From: Rhizobium terrae
GTDB taxonomy: Bacteria; Pseudomonadota; Alphaproteobacteria; Rhizobiales; Rhizobiaceae
Length of the DNA: 64,000 bases
Direction: 5' to 3'
NCBI RefSeq assembly: GCF_003425685.1
Contig: NZ_QJKM01000002.1
Location: forward strand, 372,001-436,000
Of the stretch, positions 36,267-43,804 are shown in pieces. Positions within the stretch are counted from its first letter, which is position 1. Each line of letters begins with the position of its first letter. Under the pieces are notes generated by a model. It was not told where the DNA came from. It saw nothing but the letters and a program-made list of their open reading frames with translations, and made no database searches. The translations under genes were made by a program, and so were the position numbers.

Positions 36267-37565
36267 ATGGCATTCAAACCCGGTGACAACCCGCGCCATA
36301 CGAATTCCTGGTACGCCGCTTCGGCCAGGGACAAACGCGTCCGCCCTACGTTGGAGGGCGAGACGGATGCGGATATCTGCGTTATCGGTGCCGGCTTCAC
36401 CGGCATTTCGGCGGCGCTGGAACTTGCCGAACACGGTTATTCCGTCGTGGTGCTGGAGGCGGAGCGGATCGGCTTCGGCGCCTCCGGCCGCAATGGCGGG
36501 CAGATCGTCAACGGCTACAGCCGCGATCTCGAAACGATCGCCGGCCGCTATGGCCGCGACAAGGCGGTGAAGCTCGGGGAAATGTCGCTGGAGGGCGGCG
36601 AGATCATCCGCGGGCGCATCGCGAAATACGGCATCGACTGCGATCTGGTGCATGGCGGCTTCTTCGCGGCCTTCACCGACAAGCAGATCCGCGAGATGGA
36701 GCATCACAAGACGGACTGGGAACGCCACGGCCATGCCGGCCTCGAAATGGTCTCCAAGGCAGATGTCGGCAAATACGTGAAGACGGAACGTTATGCCGGC
36801 GGAATGATCGACCGGCTCGGCGGCCATGTCCATCCGCTCGATCTGGTGCTCGGCGAAGCAGCCGCCGTTGAAAGCCTCGGCGGCCGCATTTTCGAAGGAT
36901 CGCGGGTCATCGGTCTCGACATGGGTGAGAAGCCCAGGGTGCGAACCGAAAGAGGATCGGTGAAGGCTTCCTATGTGCTCGTCTGCGGCAATGCCTATCT
37001 GGCGCCGTTTCTGCCGGAGGTGCATGGCCGGATGATGCCGGTTTCCAGTCAGGTCATGACGACAGAACCCCTCGATAAGGAATTGATCGAAAGCCTGTTG
37101 CCGGCCAACTATTGCGTCGAGGATGCCAATTACATCCTCGACTACTACCGCCGCACCGCCGACAACCGGCTGCTCTATGGCGGCGGCATCGGCTATGGCG
37201 GAAACGGCCCCAGCGACCTGACGGGCGTCATTCGCCCCAATATGCTGAAGACCTTTCCGCAGTTGAGGGACGTGAGAATCGATTATGCCTGGAGCGGCAA
37301 TTTCGCGCTGACGCTGACCCGCATTCCGCATATGGGCCGGCTCTCTGACAAGGTCTATTTCTCGCATGGCGACAGCGGCCACGGGGTTACGACGACGCAT
37401 CTGCTTGGCAAGATCCTCGGCGAGGCCGTCGCGGGCCATGCCGAACGTTTCGATGTCTGGGCATCGCTGCCCAACCTGCCATTCCCCGGCGGCAGGACGT
37501 TCCGCGTGCCGCTGACTGTGCTCGGAGCCTGGTGGTACGGCCTGCGCGACCGGCTGGGGCTCTGA
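36267..37565 (+). CDS. puuB: Gamma-glutamylputrescine oxidase-like FAD oxidoreductase
   Basis: FAD-dependent amine oxidase of 432 aa of the PuuB/OrdL family. N-terminus PRHTNSWYAASARD is typical of PuuB, followed by ADICVIGAGFTGISAALELAEHGYSVVVLEAERIGFGASGRNGGQIVNGYS, which carries the GXGXXG fold and the flavin-contacting GASGRNGGQ motif. The C-terminus has SGNFALTLTRIPHMGRL and HGDSGHGVTTTHLLGK. It would oxidise gamma-glutamyl putrescine to the aldehyde. Starts 2 bp after the puuA-like stop. Its stop codon sits in an inverted repeat shared with the convergent TetR gene. Symbol by analogy. Confidence 0.82.
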   Translation: MAFKPGDNPRHTNSWYAASARDKRVRPTLEGETDADICVIGAGFTGISAALELAEHGYSVVVLEAERIGFGASGRNGGQIVNGYSRDLETIAGRYGRDKAVKLGEMSLEGGEIIRGRIAKYGIDCDLVHGGFFAAFTDKQIREMEHHKTDWERHGHAGLEMVSKADVGKYVKTERYAGGMIDRLGGHVHPLDLVLGEAAAVESLGGRIFEGSRVIGLDMGEKPRVRTERGSVKASYVLVCGNAYLAPFLPEVHGRMMPVSSQVMTTEPLDKELIESLLPANYCVEDANYILDYYRRTADNRLLYGGGIGYGGNGPSDLTGVIRPNMLKTFPQLRDVRIDYAWSGNFALTLTRIPHMGRLSDKVYFSHGDSGHGVTTTHLLGKILGEAVAGHAERFDVWASLPNLPFPGGRTFRVPLTVLGAWWYGLRDRLGL

Positions 37566-37580
37566 ACCGCTCGTTCAGAG
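37560..37580. terminator. Inverted repeat across both convergent stop codons
   Basis: CTCTGAAC (37560-37567) pairs perfectly with GTTCAGAG (37573-37580), five-base loop. The puuB-like stop (37563-37565) and the TetR stop (37575-37577) are in opposite arms. Possible shared terminator, without T tract. Confidence 0.4.
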
Positions 37581-38231
37581 AGAGACGGGGAAACTGCCGG
37601 TAAAATAATAGGTCGCCTGGGCGCGGACGATCGATTTGAACTGCGACACCAGCGCAGTAGCCTCCTCGCGCGACACCATGAGAGCAAGACGCAACGTGGC
37701 ACCGGCCATATGGAACATCACGAAAAGCGTCCGGGCATAGGCTTCACGCACCGGCTCACTTACGAACCGCTCGGTCGCCTGGTAAAACATTTCTGCCTGG
37801 AAGCGCGTCTCGGCGATATCGAGATCTGCGAGCGCCTTGTCCGCCTGGATGGCGTTGAGGAGATCCTGCGTCGACGGTCGCTCACGCATGTTGTTGTAGT
37901 AGAGATCAATCAACGCGTCGGTCGCATCCAAAGCATCATCCGCCGTCGCGATTCCTTCGATATGTCCGGTGATCATGGACCGGACCTCCTCGACATAACG
38001 CTCGTAGAGCATCGCGATGATTGCGGACTTGTTGGGGAAATACTGATAGACCGAGGCGATCGGCCCGCCGGAGAGTGCGGCGATTTCCTTCATGGTTACC
38101 GCATCGATGCCTTTGCGGCCGATCAGTTCCATGGATACTTTGAGGATCTCGTCGATACGCTCGCGGCTTCTTTCCTGTTTCGGCACCCGGCGAAGGGAAC
38201 CCCGCCCCGGACCTTGCGTCGAATCTGGCAT
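37575..38231 (-). CDS. TetR-family transcriptional regulator
   Basis: TetR-type repressor of 218 aa from ATG 38231; a TTG at 38237 has better spacing from GAGGAG and would add two residues. HTH region RSRERIDEILKVSMELIGRKGIDAVTMKEIAALSGGPIASVYQYFPNKSAIIAMLYERY is a standard TetR_N domain; the remaining ~140 residues form the helical ligand-binding part. It converges on the puuB-like gene, so it may regulate the polyamine/amine operon, but since it is not divergent from it the target is uncertain. 217 bp separate it from gntK. Confidence 0.9.
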   Translation of the reverse strand: MPDSTQGPGRGSLRRVPKQERSRERIDEILKVSMELIGRKGIDAVTMKEIAALSGGPIASVYQYFPNKSAIIAMLYERYVEEVRSMITGHIEGIATADDALDATDALIDLYYNNMRERPSTQDLLNAIQADKALADLDIAETRFQAEMFYQATERFVSEPVREAYARTLFVMFHMAGATLRLALMVSREEATALVSQFKSIVRAQATYYFTGSFPVSL

Positions 38232-38448
38232 CCGCAAACCGTCTCCTCAAACACCTGCCAATCGATGCGTTTCGCCGACTCGGCGGAGTTTTCCGAGGTT
38301 CCGGCGAAACTGCATAAACACAAATCGCGTCTGTTTATACGGTGGTTGAAGAGTCTCGGATCACAAGTCCCAATAATTTTTTGAAATTACTTCCGTTGGC
38401 GCCGCACAACACATGCCAACGGCTAAAATAGGAGCATGAATCAGATTA

Positions 38449-38976
38449 TCAGCTCTCGTACAACTTGACGAGCTTATCGAAAGCCTTGCCAACGATGGCG
38501 TCCAAGCTTGCGTCTATGTCCACCATCACCACACCCGCTTCCGATTGCGGATTTTCCAGCGTGGCGAGCTGGCTTTGCAACAGGGACGCGGGCATGAAAT
38601 GACCGGTGCGGGCGCCCATCCGCGCCTCGAGCACCTTGGGGTCGCCGGTCAGGAAAACGAAATACAGCAAGCCGCCGCTCGCCTGGCGCAGCCGGTCCCG
38701 ATAGACTTTCTTGAGTGCGGAACAGGTCACCACGACACTCTCGTCACGTTCCCGAGCCGCGGCGAGTTCTCCACCGACGAGATCGAGCCAGGGCCACCTG
38801 TCCTCGTCGGTCAACGGAATACCCTGCGCCATCTTGGCAACGTTGGCAGCCGGGTGCAGCCGGTCCCCCTCGACAAACGCACAATTCAGCCGCTCGGCCA
38901 GACGTTGACCGACCGAGGTCTTGCCCGACCCGCTGACGCCCATGACAACGACCGCAAGAGAAACTTTTCCGTTCAT
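38449..38976 (-). CDS. gntK: Gluconokinase
   Basis: Phosphorylates D-gluconate to 6-phosphogluconate for the Entner-Doudoroff/pentose phosphate pathways; 175 aa, the usual length of GntK/IdnK. The P-loop is GVSGSGKT (residues 13-20); FVEGDRLHPAANVAKMAQGIPLTDEDRWPWL is the highly conserved substrate segment, followed by CSALKKVYRDRLR and the lid region RTGHFMPASLLQSQLATLE. Cytosolic. No gluconate permease or GntR regulator lies nearby; the next gene is an AbrB-family membrane protein on the same strand, 94 bp upstream. Confidence 0.95.
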   Translation of the reverse strand: MNGKVSLAVVVMGVSGSGKTSVGQRLAERLNCAFVEGDRLHPAANVAKMAQGIPLTDEDRWPWLDLVGGELAAARERDESVVVTCSALKKVYRDRLRQASGGLLYFVFLTGDPKVLEARMGARTGHFMPASLLQSQLATLENPQSEAGVVMVDIDASLDAIVGKAFDKLVKLYES

Positions 38977-39070
38977 GATGGCGATACCCTTTTCTTATCC
39001 GTGGCTCACCGAGCGATAACCGGACCGGAGCTCCTTCCACAAGCCCCGGAGGACGATATCCGCCGCCCGT

Positions 39071-40102
39071 TCAGCGCCGACGCGCCTCCCTGCCGAGCAC
39101 GAACGGCATCAGCACCGAAAGGAACAGCAGACGCAGGACATGATGGGCCCCGACGTAGGTCGGGTTCGCATTCAGCATAACCGCCATGGCCGACATGGTT
39201 TCGAGCCCGCCCGGAGCAAAGGCGATCAGCGCCGCATCGAGCGGCACCCCGAGGAAGTAGGACACGCCGCCGGCGATGCCGACCGCCATGATGGTCACGA
39301 CGATCGTGACGACCACACCGGCGATGAAGGCTTTCCTCACCTCGCGGATCGAGACCCCGCTGAACCGCGTTCCGATCAGCGCCCCAAGCAGGACATAGGT
39401 CGGCACCAGCAGCCAGTTGGGCACCGCGCCGCTGGCAAAGCCGGTTACATGCGTGCCGATCGACGCGAAGACGCCGCCGAGCAGAAGCGCGGCGGGAAAG
39501 TTCAGACGCAGGAAAAACAGCCCAGCGAGCACTGCCGCAATGAGCGTGGCCGCAAGCACGAAGGGACTCATCGACTGCACCACGAACACGGCATCCGCAT
39601 CGACCAGATCCAGGACGCTGACGATGATCGGCGTGACGATCGTCAATGCCAGGACGCGCACGCTCTGGGCGATGCTGACGGTGCGCAGGTCGCAGCGCGT
39701 TTCCGCGGCAAGGCTCAGGACATAACTCAGATGGCCCGGCGACGAAGCCAGGAGCGATGTAATGCGGTCATAATGGAAGAACCGGCGCAGCACCCAGCAA
39801 CTTGCATAGAGCAGCAGGACCACGGCCACTAATACGGTCACGAAGCTCAGCGGCCAGGTGCGGGCCGCCACGATGACGTCCGGCGTCACCGTCGTGCCCA
39901 TCGAGACGCCGACGATGACGAAACAGACGCTGCGTATCTCGTTCGGCACCGAAAGCTTCAGCCCCGCAAGACCGGCAAGCGTCACGGCGACTGCAGGGCC
40001 GATGAGATAAGGGGCGGGGAAGGCAATGGCGAGCGCCACGAGCGCGCCGGTGGTACCGATCAGCGCAGTCAGCGCAAAGGCCCGCAATTGCGGAAAAGAC
40101 AT
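39071..40102 (-). CDS. AbrB-family membrane protein (putative transporter)
   Basis: Polytopic inner-membrane protein of 343 aa from ATG 40102 (AGGA upstream; GTG at 40126 is an alternative). About ten hydrophobic segments occur in two internally similar halves, the AbrB duplication: PAPYLIGPAVAVTLAGLAGLKL with ...LLASSPGHLSYVLSLAAE, and FPAALLLGGVFASIGTHVTG with IAFAPGGLETMSAMAVMLNANPTYVGAHHVLRLL. Often mis-annotated as ammonia monooxygenase; the family is not biochemically defined but looks like a carboxylate/amino-acid type carrier. It precedes gntK on the same strand (94 bp gap). Upstream 195 bp separate it from rirA. Confidence 0.85.
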   Translation of the reverse strand: MSFPQLRAFALTALIGTTGALVALAIAFPAPYLIGPAVAVTLAGLAGLKLSVPNEIRSVCFVIVGVSMGTTVTPDVIVAARTWPLSFVTVLVAVVLLLYASCWVLRRFFHYDRITSLLASSPGHLSYVLSLAAETRCDLRTVSIAQSVRVLALTIVTPIIVSVLDLVDADAVFVVQSMSPFVLAATLIAAVLAGLFFLRLNFPAALLLGGVFASIGTHVTGFASGAVPNWLLVPTYVLLGALIGTRFSGVSIREVRKAFIAGVVVTIVVTIMAVGIAGGVSYFLGVPLDAALIAFAPGGLETMSAMAVMLNANPTYVGAHHVLRLLFLSVLMPFVLGREARRR

Positions 40103-40300
40103 GGGCTCAGGTCCTGAAGGCGCCACAGGAAAGGATGGGCGAGAGAGTCCGAAACGCCTGGGTTCCTTCTATTGCATGTGCAATGAAGGTCAACCTGGGA
40201 CCTGATAAAAATCAAAAAGGCGCCACCCCGGAGACGGCGCCCTTGCATATTTGTATGCCCCGCGAACCCGAACCGGCGGGGACCGGCGCCAAGGCCCGGA

Positions 40301-40783
40301 TCAGGCGGCCGGCGCCGTGATCTTCGGTGCGATCTTCGGCAGATGCACATTATCAAGGCCGAGCAGGAAGTTGATCTGCGGGCGGGCCTTGACGAGGTCG
40401 TCGATCGTATATTCCGCAAGCACGTCGAAGAAGGCATTGAGCGCTTTGCGAAGCGCGGCATTGAGGCCGCAACTGTCGACCAGCGGGCATTCCACCGCGC
40501 CATCCTCGAAACATTCGGCCATTGCGAAACTGTCTTCGGTGACCTTCACGACGTCGAACAGCGTGATGCGATCGGCGCTGCGGCCGAGCTTGACGCCGCC
40601 GTTGCGGCCGCGCACCGTTTCGACCAAGCCCGCCTTGTTCAGCGGCTGGAGGATCTTGAAGAGGAAGAGTTCGGAAACGCCATAGGCCCTGGCGATTTCG
40701 GGAATGCGGCTCAGATGGCCTTCATTGGCCGCGCAATACATCAACATCCGTACTGCGTAATTCGTCTGTTTGGTCAAGCGCAT
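40301..40783 (-). CDS. rirA: Rhizobial iron regulator RirA (Rrf2 family)
   Basis: Fe-S-cluster-binding Rrf2 transcription factor, 160 aa, the global iron-responsive repressor of Rhizobiaceae that represses siderophore and iron-uptake genes when iron is available. The N-terminal winged HTH (MRLTKQTNYAVRMLMYCAANEGHLSRIPEIARAYGVSELFLFKILQPLNKAGLVETVRGRNGGVKLG) and the three cluster-binding cysteines Cys91, Cys99 and Cys105 (AECFEDGAVECPLVDSCGL) are at the canonical positions. Encoded alone. An inverted repeat TTTTG-N8-CAAAA lies ~50 bp upstream and may be an autoregulatory operator. Confidence 0.97.
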   Translation of the reverse strand: MRLTKQTNYAVRMLMYCAANEGHLSRIPEIARAYGVSELFLFKILQPLNKAGLVETVRGRNGGVKLGRSADRITLFDVVKVTEDSFAMAECFEDGAVECPLVDSCGLNAALRKALNAFFDVLAEYTIDDLVKARPQINFLLGLDNVHLPKIAPKITAPAA

Positions 40784-40830
40784 GCTGGTCTCCCGAGACT
40801 CGTACCATCCCTATATAGAGGCTCGGCTAG

Positions 40831-40848
40831 TTTTGAACAATTCCAAAA
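40831..40848 (-). promoter_or_regulatory. Inverted repeat upstream of rirA
   Basis: TTTTG (40831-40835) and CAAAA (40844-40848) separated by 8 bp, about 48-65 bp before the rirA start. Possible operator for RirA itself or another iron regulator; not matched to a verified box. Confidence 0.35.
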
Positions 40849-40986
40849 TAAGAAAATTCTCATCAGGTTTTCGCCTCTCCACCGGCCACTCGCGGCGAGG
40901 AATCCACATCGCCAATCTAAAGACGTCTTCGCCGACGGGATTTTTCATCCGGGCATCATACCGGGCATGGCGGAGGCCATTGCGGT

Positions 40987-41268
40987 GTGCAAAGATCAAG
41001 GATGTTGTCCCGCGATCTGCACGAGGTTCTGACCATCCTCTACGAAGCCGGCGCCTCGCGCGTTCCGGCTGACGAGATCGGCTGGACCAGCGACATGGCT
41101 GCTGCCATCAACTACGCCCTCACCATGCAATATGTCATCCATCGCGAAGGAAAAGCGGGTCGGGTGTTTTCTCTCACGGAAGCGGGCTTTAGGGCGATCG
41201 GACAGGAACCGCCGGCCTATATGTCGATTTCCCGCACCATCAGGTCGCTGTTCCGCTTCGGGGCCTGA
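40987..41268 (+). CDS. Small protein, winged-helix-like, unknown function
   Basis: Protein of 93 aa from GTG 40987 with GGAGG 10 bases upstream; ATG at 41002 is an alternative but lacks a spaced ribosome-binding site. The sequence LHEVLTILYEAGASRVPADEIGWTSDMAAAINYALTMQYVIHREGKAGRVFSLTEAGFRAIG resembles a winged-helix fold with helices then a beta hairpin (GKAGRVFSLTEAG). No cysteines, membrane segment or export signal. Divergent from rirA across 203 bp, so iron-dependent expression is possible. Reality as a gene is supported by start and composition but not by recognised homology. Confidence 0.6.
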   Translation: MQRSRMLSRDLHEVLTILYEAGASRVPADEIGWTSDMAAAINYALTMQYVIHREGKAGRVFSLTEAGFRAIGQEPPAYMSISRTIRSLFRFGA

Positions 41269-41295
41269 TTGCGGCAATTGTCGGAAACCCTCGGG

Positions 41296-41421
41296 TCAGC
41301 CGGTCATCGAGACCGCGACCCATGTCGGAACGGCAACAACGACCAGCACCACGAACAGGCTGAAGGCCACCTTCGTCAAATGCGCCCGGCGGGCGCGCCT
41401 GGCATCCCACTCATAAACCAT
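41296..41421 (-). CDS. 41-residue single-pass membrane protein
   Basis: Short open frame with ATG 41421, preceded by GGGGAG eight bases upstream, encoding MVYEWDARRARRAHLTKVAF then SLFVVLVVVAVPTWVAVSMTG. A basic amphipathic N-terminal part precedes one hydrophobic helix of ~20 residues. This layout (cytoplasmic basic head, single TM, short tail) is typical of small membrane proteins. It lies between a winged-helix-like gene and the M48 protease, whose transcript on the same strand ends at 41501. Function unknown; homology not recognised. Confidence 0.5.
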   Translation of the reverse strand: MVYEWDARRARRAHLTKVAFSLFVVLVVVAVPTWVAVSMTG

Positions 41422-41500
41422 GGACTGAACTCCCCACTCCTACTCCGCAAGCTAAATTAGATCAGTCTGCAGATACGTCAATGCATGCGTAAGAACATGC

Positions 41501-42565
41501 CTACCTTGCTCCAGGCCGACCTTGAAGTTCGGCAGCGTAATTGCGGATATCCTGTTGGCGCTGTGGCGTGCCCGGATGGCTCGAAAAGATATCGGCGTCG
41601 CGGTGGTCCCCAAGCTTATCCTCCAGCACGGCGAAAAAGCGGGCGAGCGCTGCGGGATCGTAACCGGCGGCCTGCATCAGTTCGACGGAACGACGGTCGG
41701 CTTCCGCTTCCGCGGCGCGGGAATGGGAAAGGGCGAGCAAAGCGCCGCCCTGGGTCAGGATATCCTCGACGCCGGAGCCCACGTCACCCGCGATCAGCAT
41801 GACCAGCGCTGCAACGCCGGCAACCCGATAGATCTGGCGGAGACTGTGCTCTCCCTCCACATGGGCAATCTCGTGGCCGAGCACGCCGAGGATCATTTCC
41901 CGATCACCGCCGGCGAGTTTCACCAGGTCGTCGGTCAGGACCAGGCTGCCGTCCGGCAATGCGAAGGCATTGGGGCCGATCGCCCCGCCCTCGCGGAAAT
42001 TCAGCTTGTAGCCCGCTTCCCCGCCCTCCGAATTGGCGGCAAGCTTGGCAAACCCTTCCAGGATCGCCTTTCTTTCGGCCTCCGGCAGTTCCGAAGGCGA
42101 GAATACCGTGCGATCCAGCGAGGCGAGCGTACCCGAACCGATCATTTCAGGGACGAAAGGCGGTGTCGCCCAGATTGCCACTTCGATCAGCACCGGCAGC
42201 GCGAAACGATAGATGGATGCCGCCAGCAACACGACGGCAAACGCAAACACGATGAGCCGGGGATGGAACCGTTCCAGCCCATGGATGAAGCCATGACGGG
42301 CACCGTACCGGCCACGCAGATAACGATCCACGCTGTCGTTGTCGCGTGTTTCGAAGACCGATCCATCCGGAAAGGTCATGCGCCGCGGGATCGAGCCAAC
42401 ACGCTGGCTGAACTCGATCCGCTCGGGCACTGCGGAGACAAGCACGAAGGCCTCTTCCGCAGCGACAATCCTTTCGCCGTCCTGCTTCAGCGCAGCGGGA
42501 ACCGAGCGGCTGGAATTGGCCGGATGCCATTCGCCCCGCGCGATCACCACCTCATCAGAAGCCAA
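41501..42565 (-). CDS. M48-family metallopeptidase, membrane-bound
   Basis: Zinc metalloprotease of ~354 aa, assuming the TTG at 42565 (GAAGGG seven bases upstream) that overlaps the DUF898 stop by 11 nt; GTG 42550 is another option. A membrane helix (LIVFAFAVVLLAASIYRFALPVLIEVAIWA) precedes the protease domain with the HExxH motif in LGVLGHEIAHVEGEH and the third ligand region SHSRAAEAEADRRSVELMQAAGYDPAALARFF. The C-terminus (FSSHPGTPQRQQDIRNYAAEL) is standard for BepA/LoiP-like M48 proteins. It is translationally coupled to a DUF898 gene upstream, and similar DUF898-M48 pairs occur elsewhere. Confidence 0.88.
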   Translation of the reverse strand: MASDEVVIARGEWHPANSSRSVPAALKQDGERIVAAEEAFVLVSAVPERIEFSQRVGSIPRRMTFPDGSVFETRDNDSVDRYLRGRYGARHGFIHGLERFHPRLIVFAFAVVLLAASIYRFALPVLIEVAIWATPPFVPEMIGSGTLASLDRTVFSPSELPEAERKAILEGFAKLAANSEGGEAGYKLNFREGGAIGPNAFALPDGSLVLTDDLVKLAGGDREMILGVLGHEIAHVEGEHSLRQIYRVAGVAALVMLIAGDVGSGVEDILTQGGALLALSHSRAAEAEADRRSVELMQAAGYDPAALARFFAVLEDKLGDHRDADIFSSHPGTPQRQQDIRNYAAELQGRPGAR

Positions 42566-43631
42566 AGTCGAACCCTTCCATATCCATGTATTCGGCACTG
42601 ATCGCAGCACCGGTCGCCTCGATCGACGACAGGATTTCGCCGAGATCGCCGACGACGGCAATGCCGGTATGTTCGGTCGTGAACCGGGCCATGCGCACCG
42701 CCGCCCAGGGTCGCATCAGGCCAAGCGTGATGATGGTCACGATGACATTGGTGACCGCGACCCAGACATAGGTCCAGCGCGGCACATCGCTGAAGAGCTG
42801 ATGACGGCCGTCGAGACTCGCGGCAGACCAGACGACGTTGCGTACACCGATGCGGTAGATCAGCGCCGCAGCGCCATAAACCACGAAAACAAGAATGAAG
42901 ACGAAGTGGACCGGGCTGAAGGCAAGGGCGGCAGCCGCTTCATCCTCACTCATCGCGCTCATCGCGGCGATCGTTCCCGCGGCAAGAATGCCCAGCAAGG
43001 CCGCACCGATCACGACCATGAGTGCCGGAAGCCACCAGACGCCGTAGAGCGACTTCAGCCTGGGCTCGGTCACGAAAGGCCGATCGCCATAGCGCATGTT
43101 GTTGAAGATGTAGCGCCACAGCCAGCGGCTGGCGAGCGGCGCCAGAATGCCGAAGGTGATGAAAGCGACGAAGCTGCCGAGCAGGATCGAGACGAACGCG
43201 CCCCATGCCGAGCCTACGAAATCGAACCGCACGTTGCGGTAGCTGGTCACGCGGGCGCTGAAACGCAGGCCGCGCTTCAAAAGCCAAGGCAAGGCGACGA
43301 GGATCAAAACGGTGGTCACCACCGAAAACAGCGGATGAATGATCGACAGAATGTTGACCAGGATGAAGAAGCCGATGACGATCAACCGGCCCAGGAAAAT
43401 CTGCAGGCCCTTGGCATGATATTCGAACGAACGTCCAAGGATGACGGTATTGCCGTAGAAGTAGCGGTTGCGCCGGACCTTTGCCCAGGCGGAATAAATG
43501 CCGAGCGTGATGATCGTAAGCAGAACGTTGACGATCCAGATGCCGAAATATTCCGACGCGGTGCCGGTGAATGAGGCGCGCTCAAGATTTCCCGCCGCCG
43601 GTGCCGGAGGCGTCGTATTCAACATTGCCAT
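42555..43631 (-). CDS. DUF898 (YjgN-family) membrane protein
   Basis: Polytopic inner-membrane protein of 358 aa. The diagnostic DUF898 pattern appears twice: ASFTGTASEYFGIWIVNVLLTIITLGIYSAWAKVRRNRYFYGNT and, in the second half, LFSDVPRWTYVWVAVTNVIVTIITLGLMRPWAAVRMARF, reflecting an internal duplication; about 7-8 hydrophobic segments. The function of YjgN-type proteins is unknown. The downstream M48 peptidase overlaps its end, suggesting a membrane-quality-control or processing partnership, which is inference. ATG preceded by a weak GGGAAG. Confidence 0.87.
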   Translation of the reverse strand: MAMLNTTPPAPAAGNLERASFTGTASEYFGIWIVNVLLTIITLGIYSAWAKVRRNRYFYGNTVILGRSFEYHAKGLQIFLGRLIVIGFFILVNILSIIHPLFSVVTTVLILVALPWLLKRGLRFSARVTSYRNVRFDFVGSAWGAFVSILLGSFVAFITFGILAPLASRWLWRYIFNNMRYGDRPFVTEPRLKSLYGVWWLPALMVVIGAALLGILAAGTIAAMSAMSEDEAAAALAFSPVHFVFILVFVVYGAAALIYRIGVRNVVWSAASLDGRHQLFSDVPRWTYVWVAVTNVIVTIITLGLMRPWAAVRMARFTTEHTGIAVVGDLGEILSSIEATGAAISAEYMDMEGFDFGF

Positions 43632-43754
43632 GAATGAACTTCCCCTATCCGAATGCCTAGGACCGGCACGATTCGAAACCCGGGATGGATTCTAGAGCGG
43701 CTTTTTCCGGTTTCAATTGCGGCAACGCACAAAAAGTCAACAATCTGCAAACAG

Positions 43755-43777
43755 AAAGGGCCTGCGAGGAGGCCCTT
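43755..43777 (-). terminator. Terminator after mmsA
   Basis: AAGGGCCT (43756-43763) pairs with AGGCCCTT (43770-43777), loop of six. On the minus strand the stem is followed by TTTCTGTTT. It lies 27 nt after the mmsA stop. Confidence 0.7.
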
Positions 43778-43804
43778 GTCATGCTCTTGTTGGTTTGCTG
43801 CCAG

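Noticed and set aside
39071..40102. Ammonia monooxygenase annotation for the AbrB-family gene
   Set aside because: The name is a widespread mis-annotation; the protein is a duplicated hydrophobic permease with no monooxygenase features.
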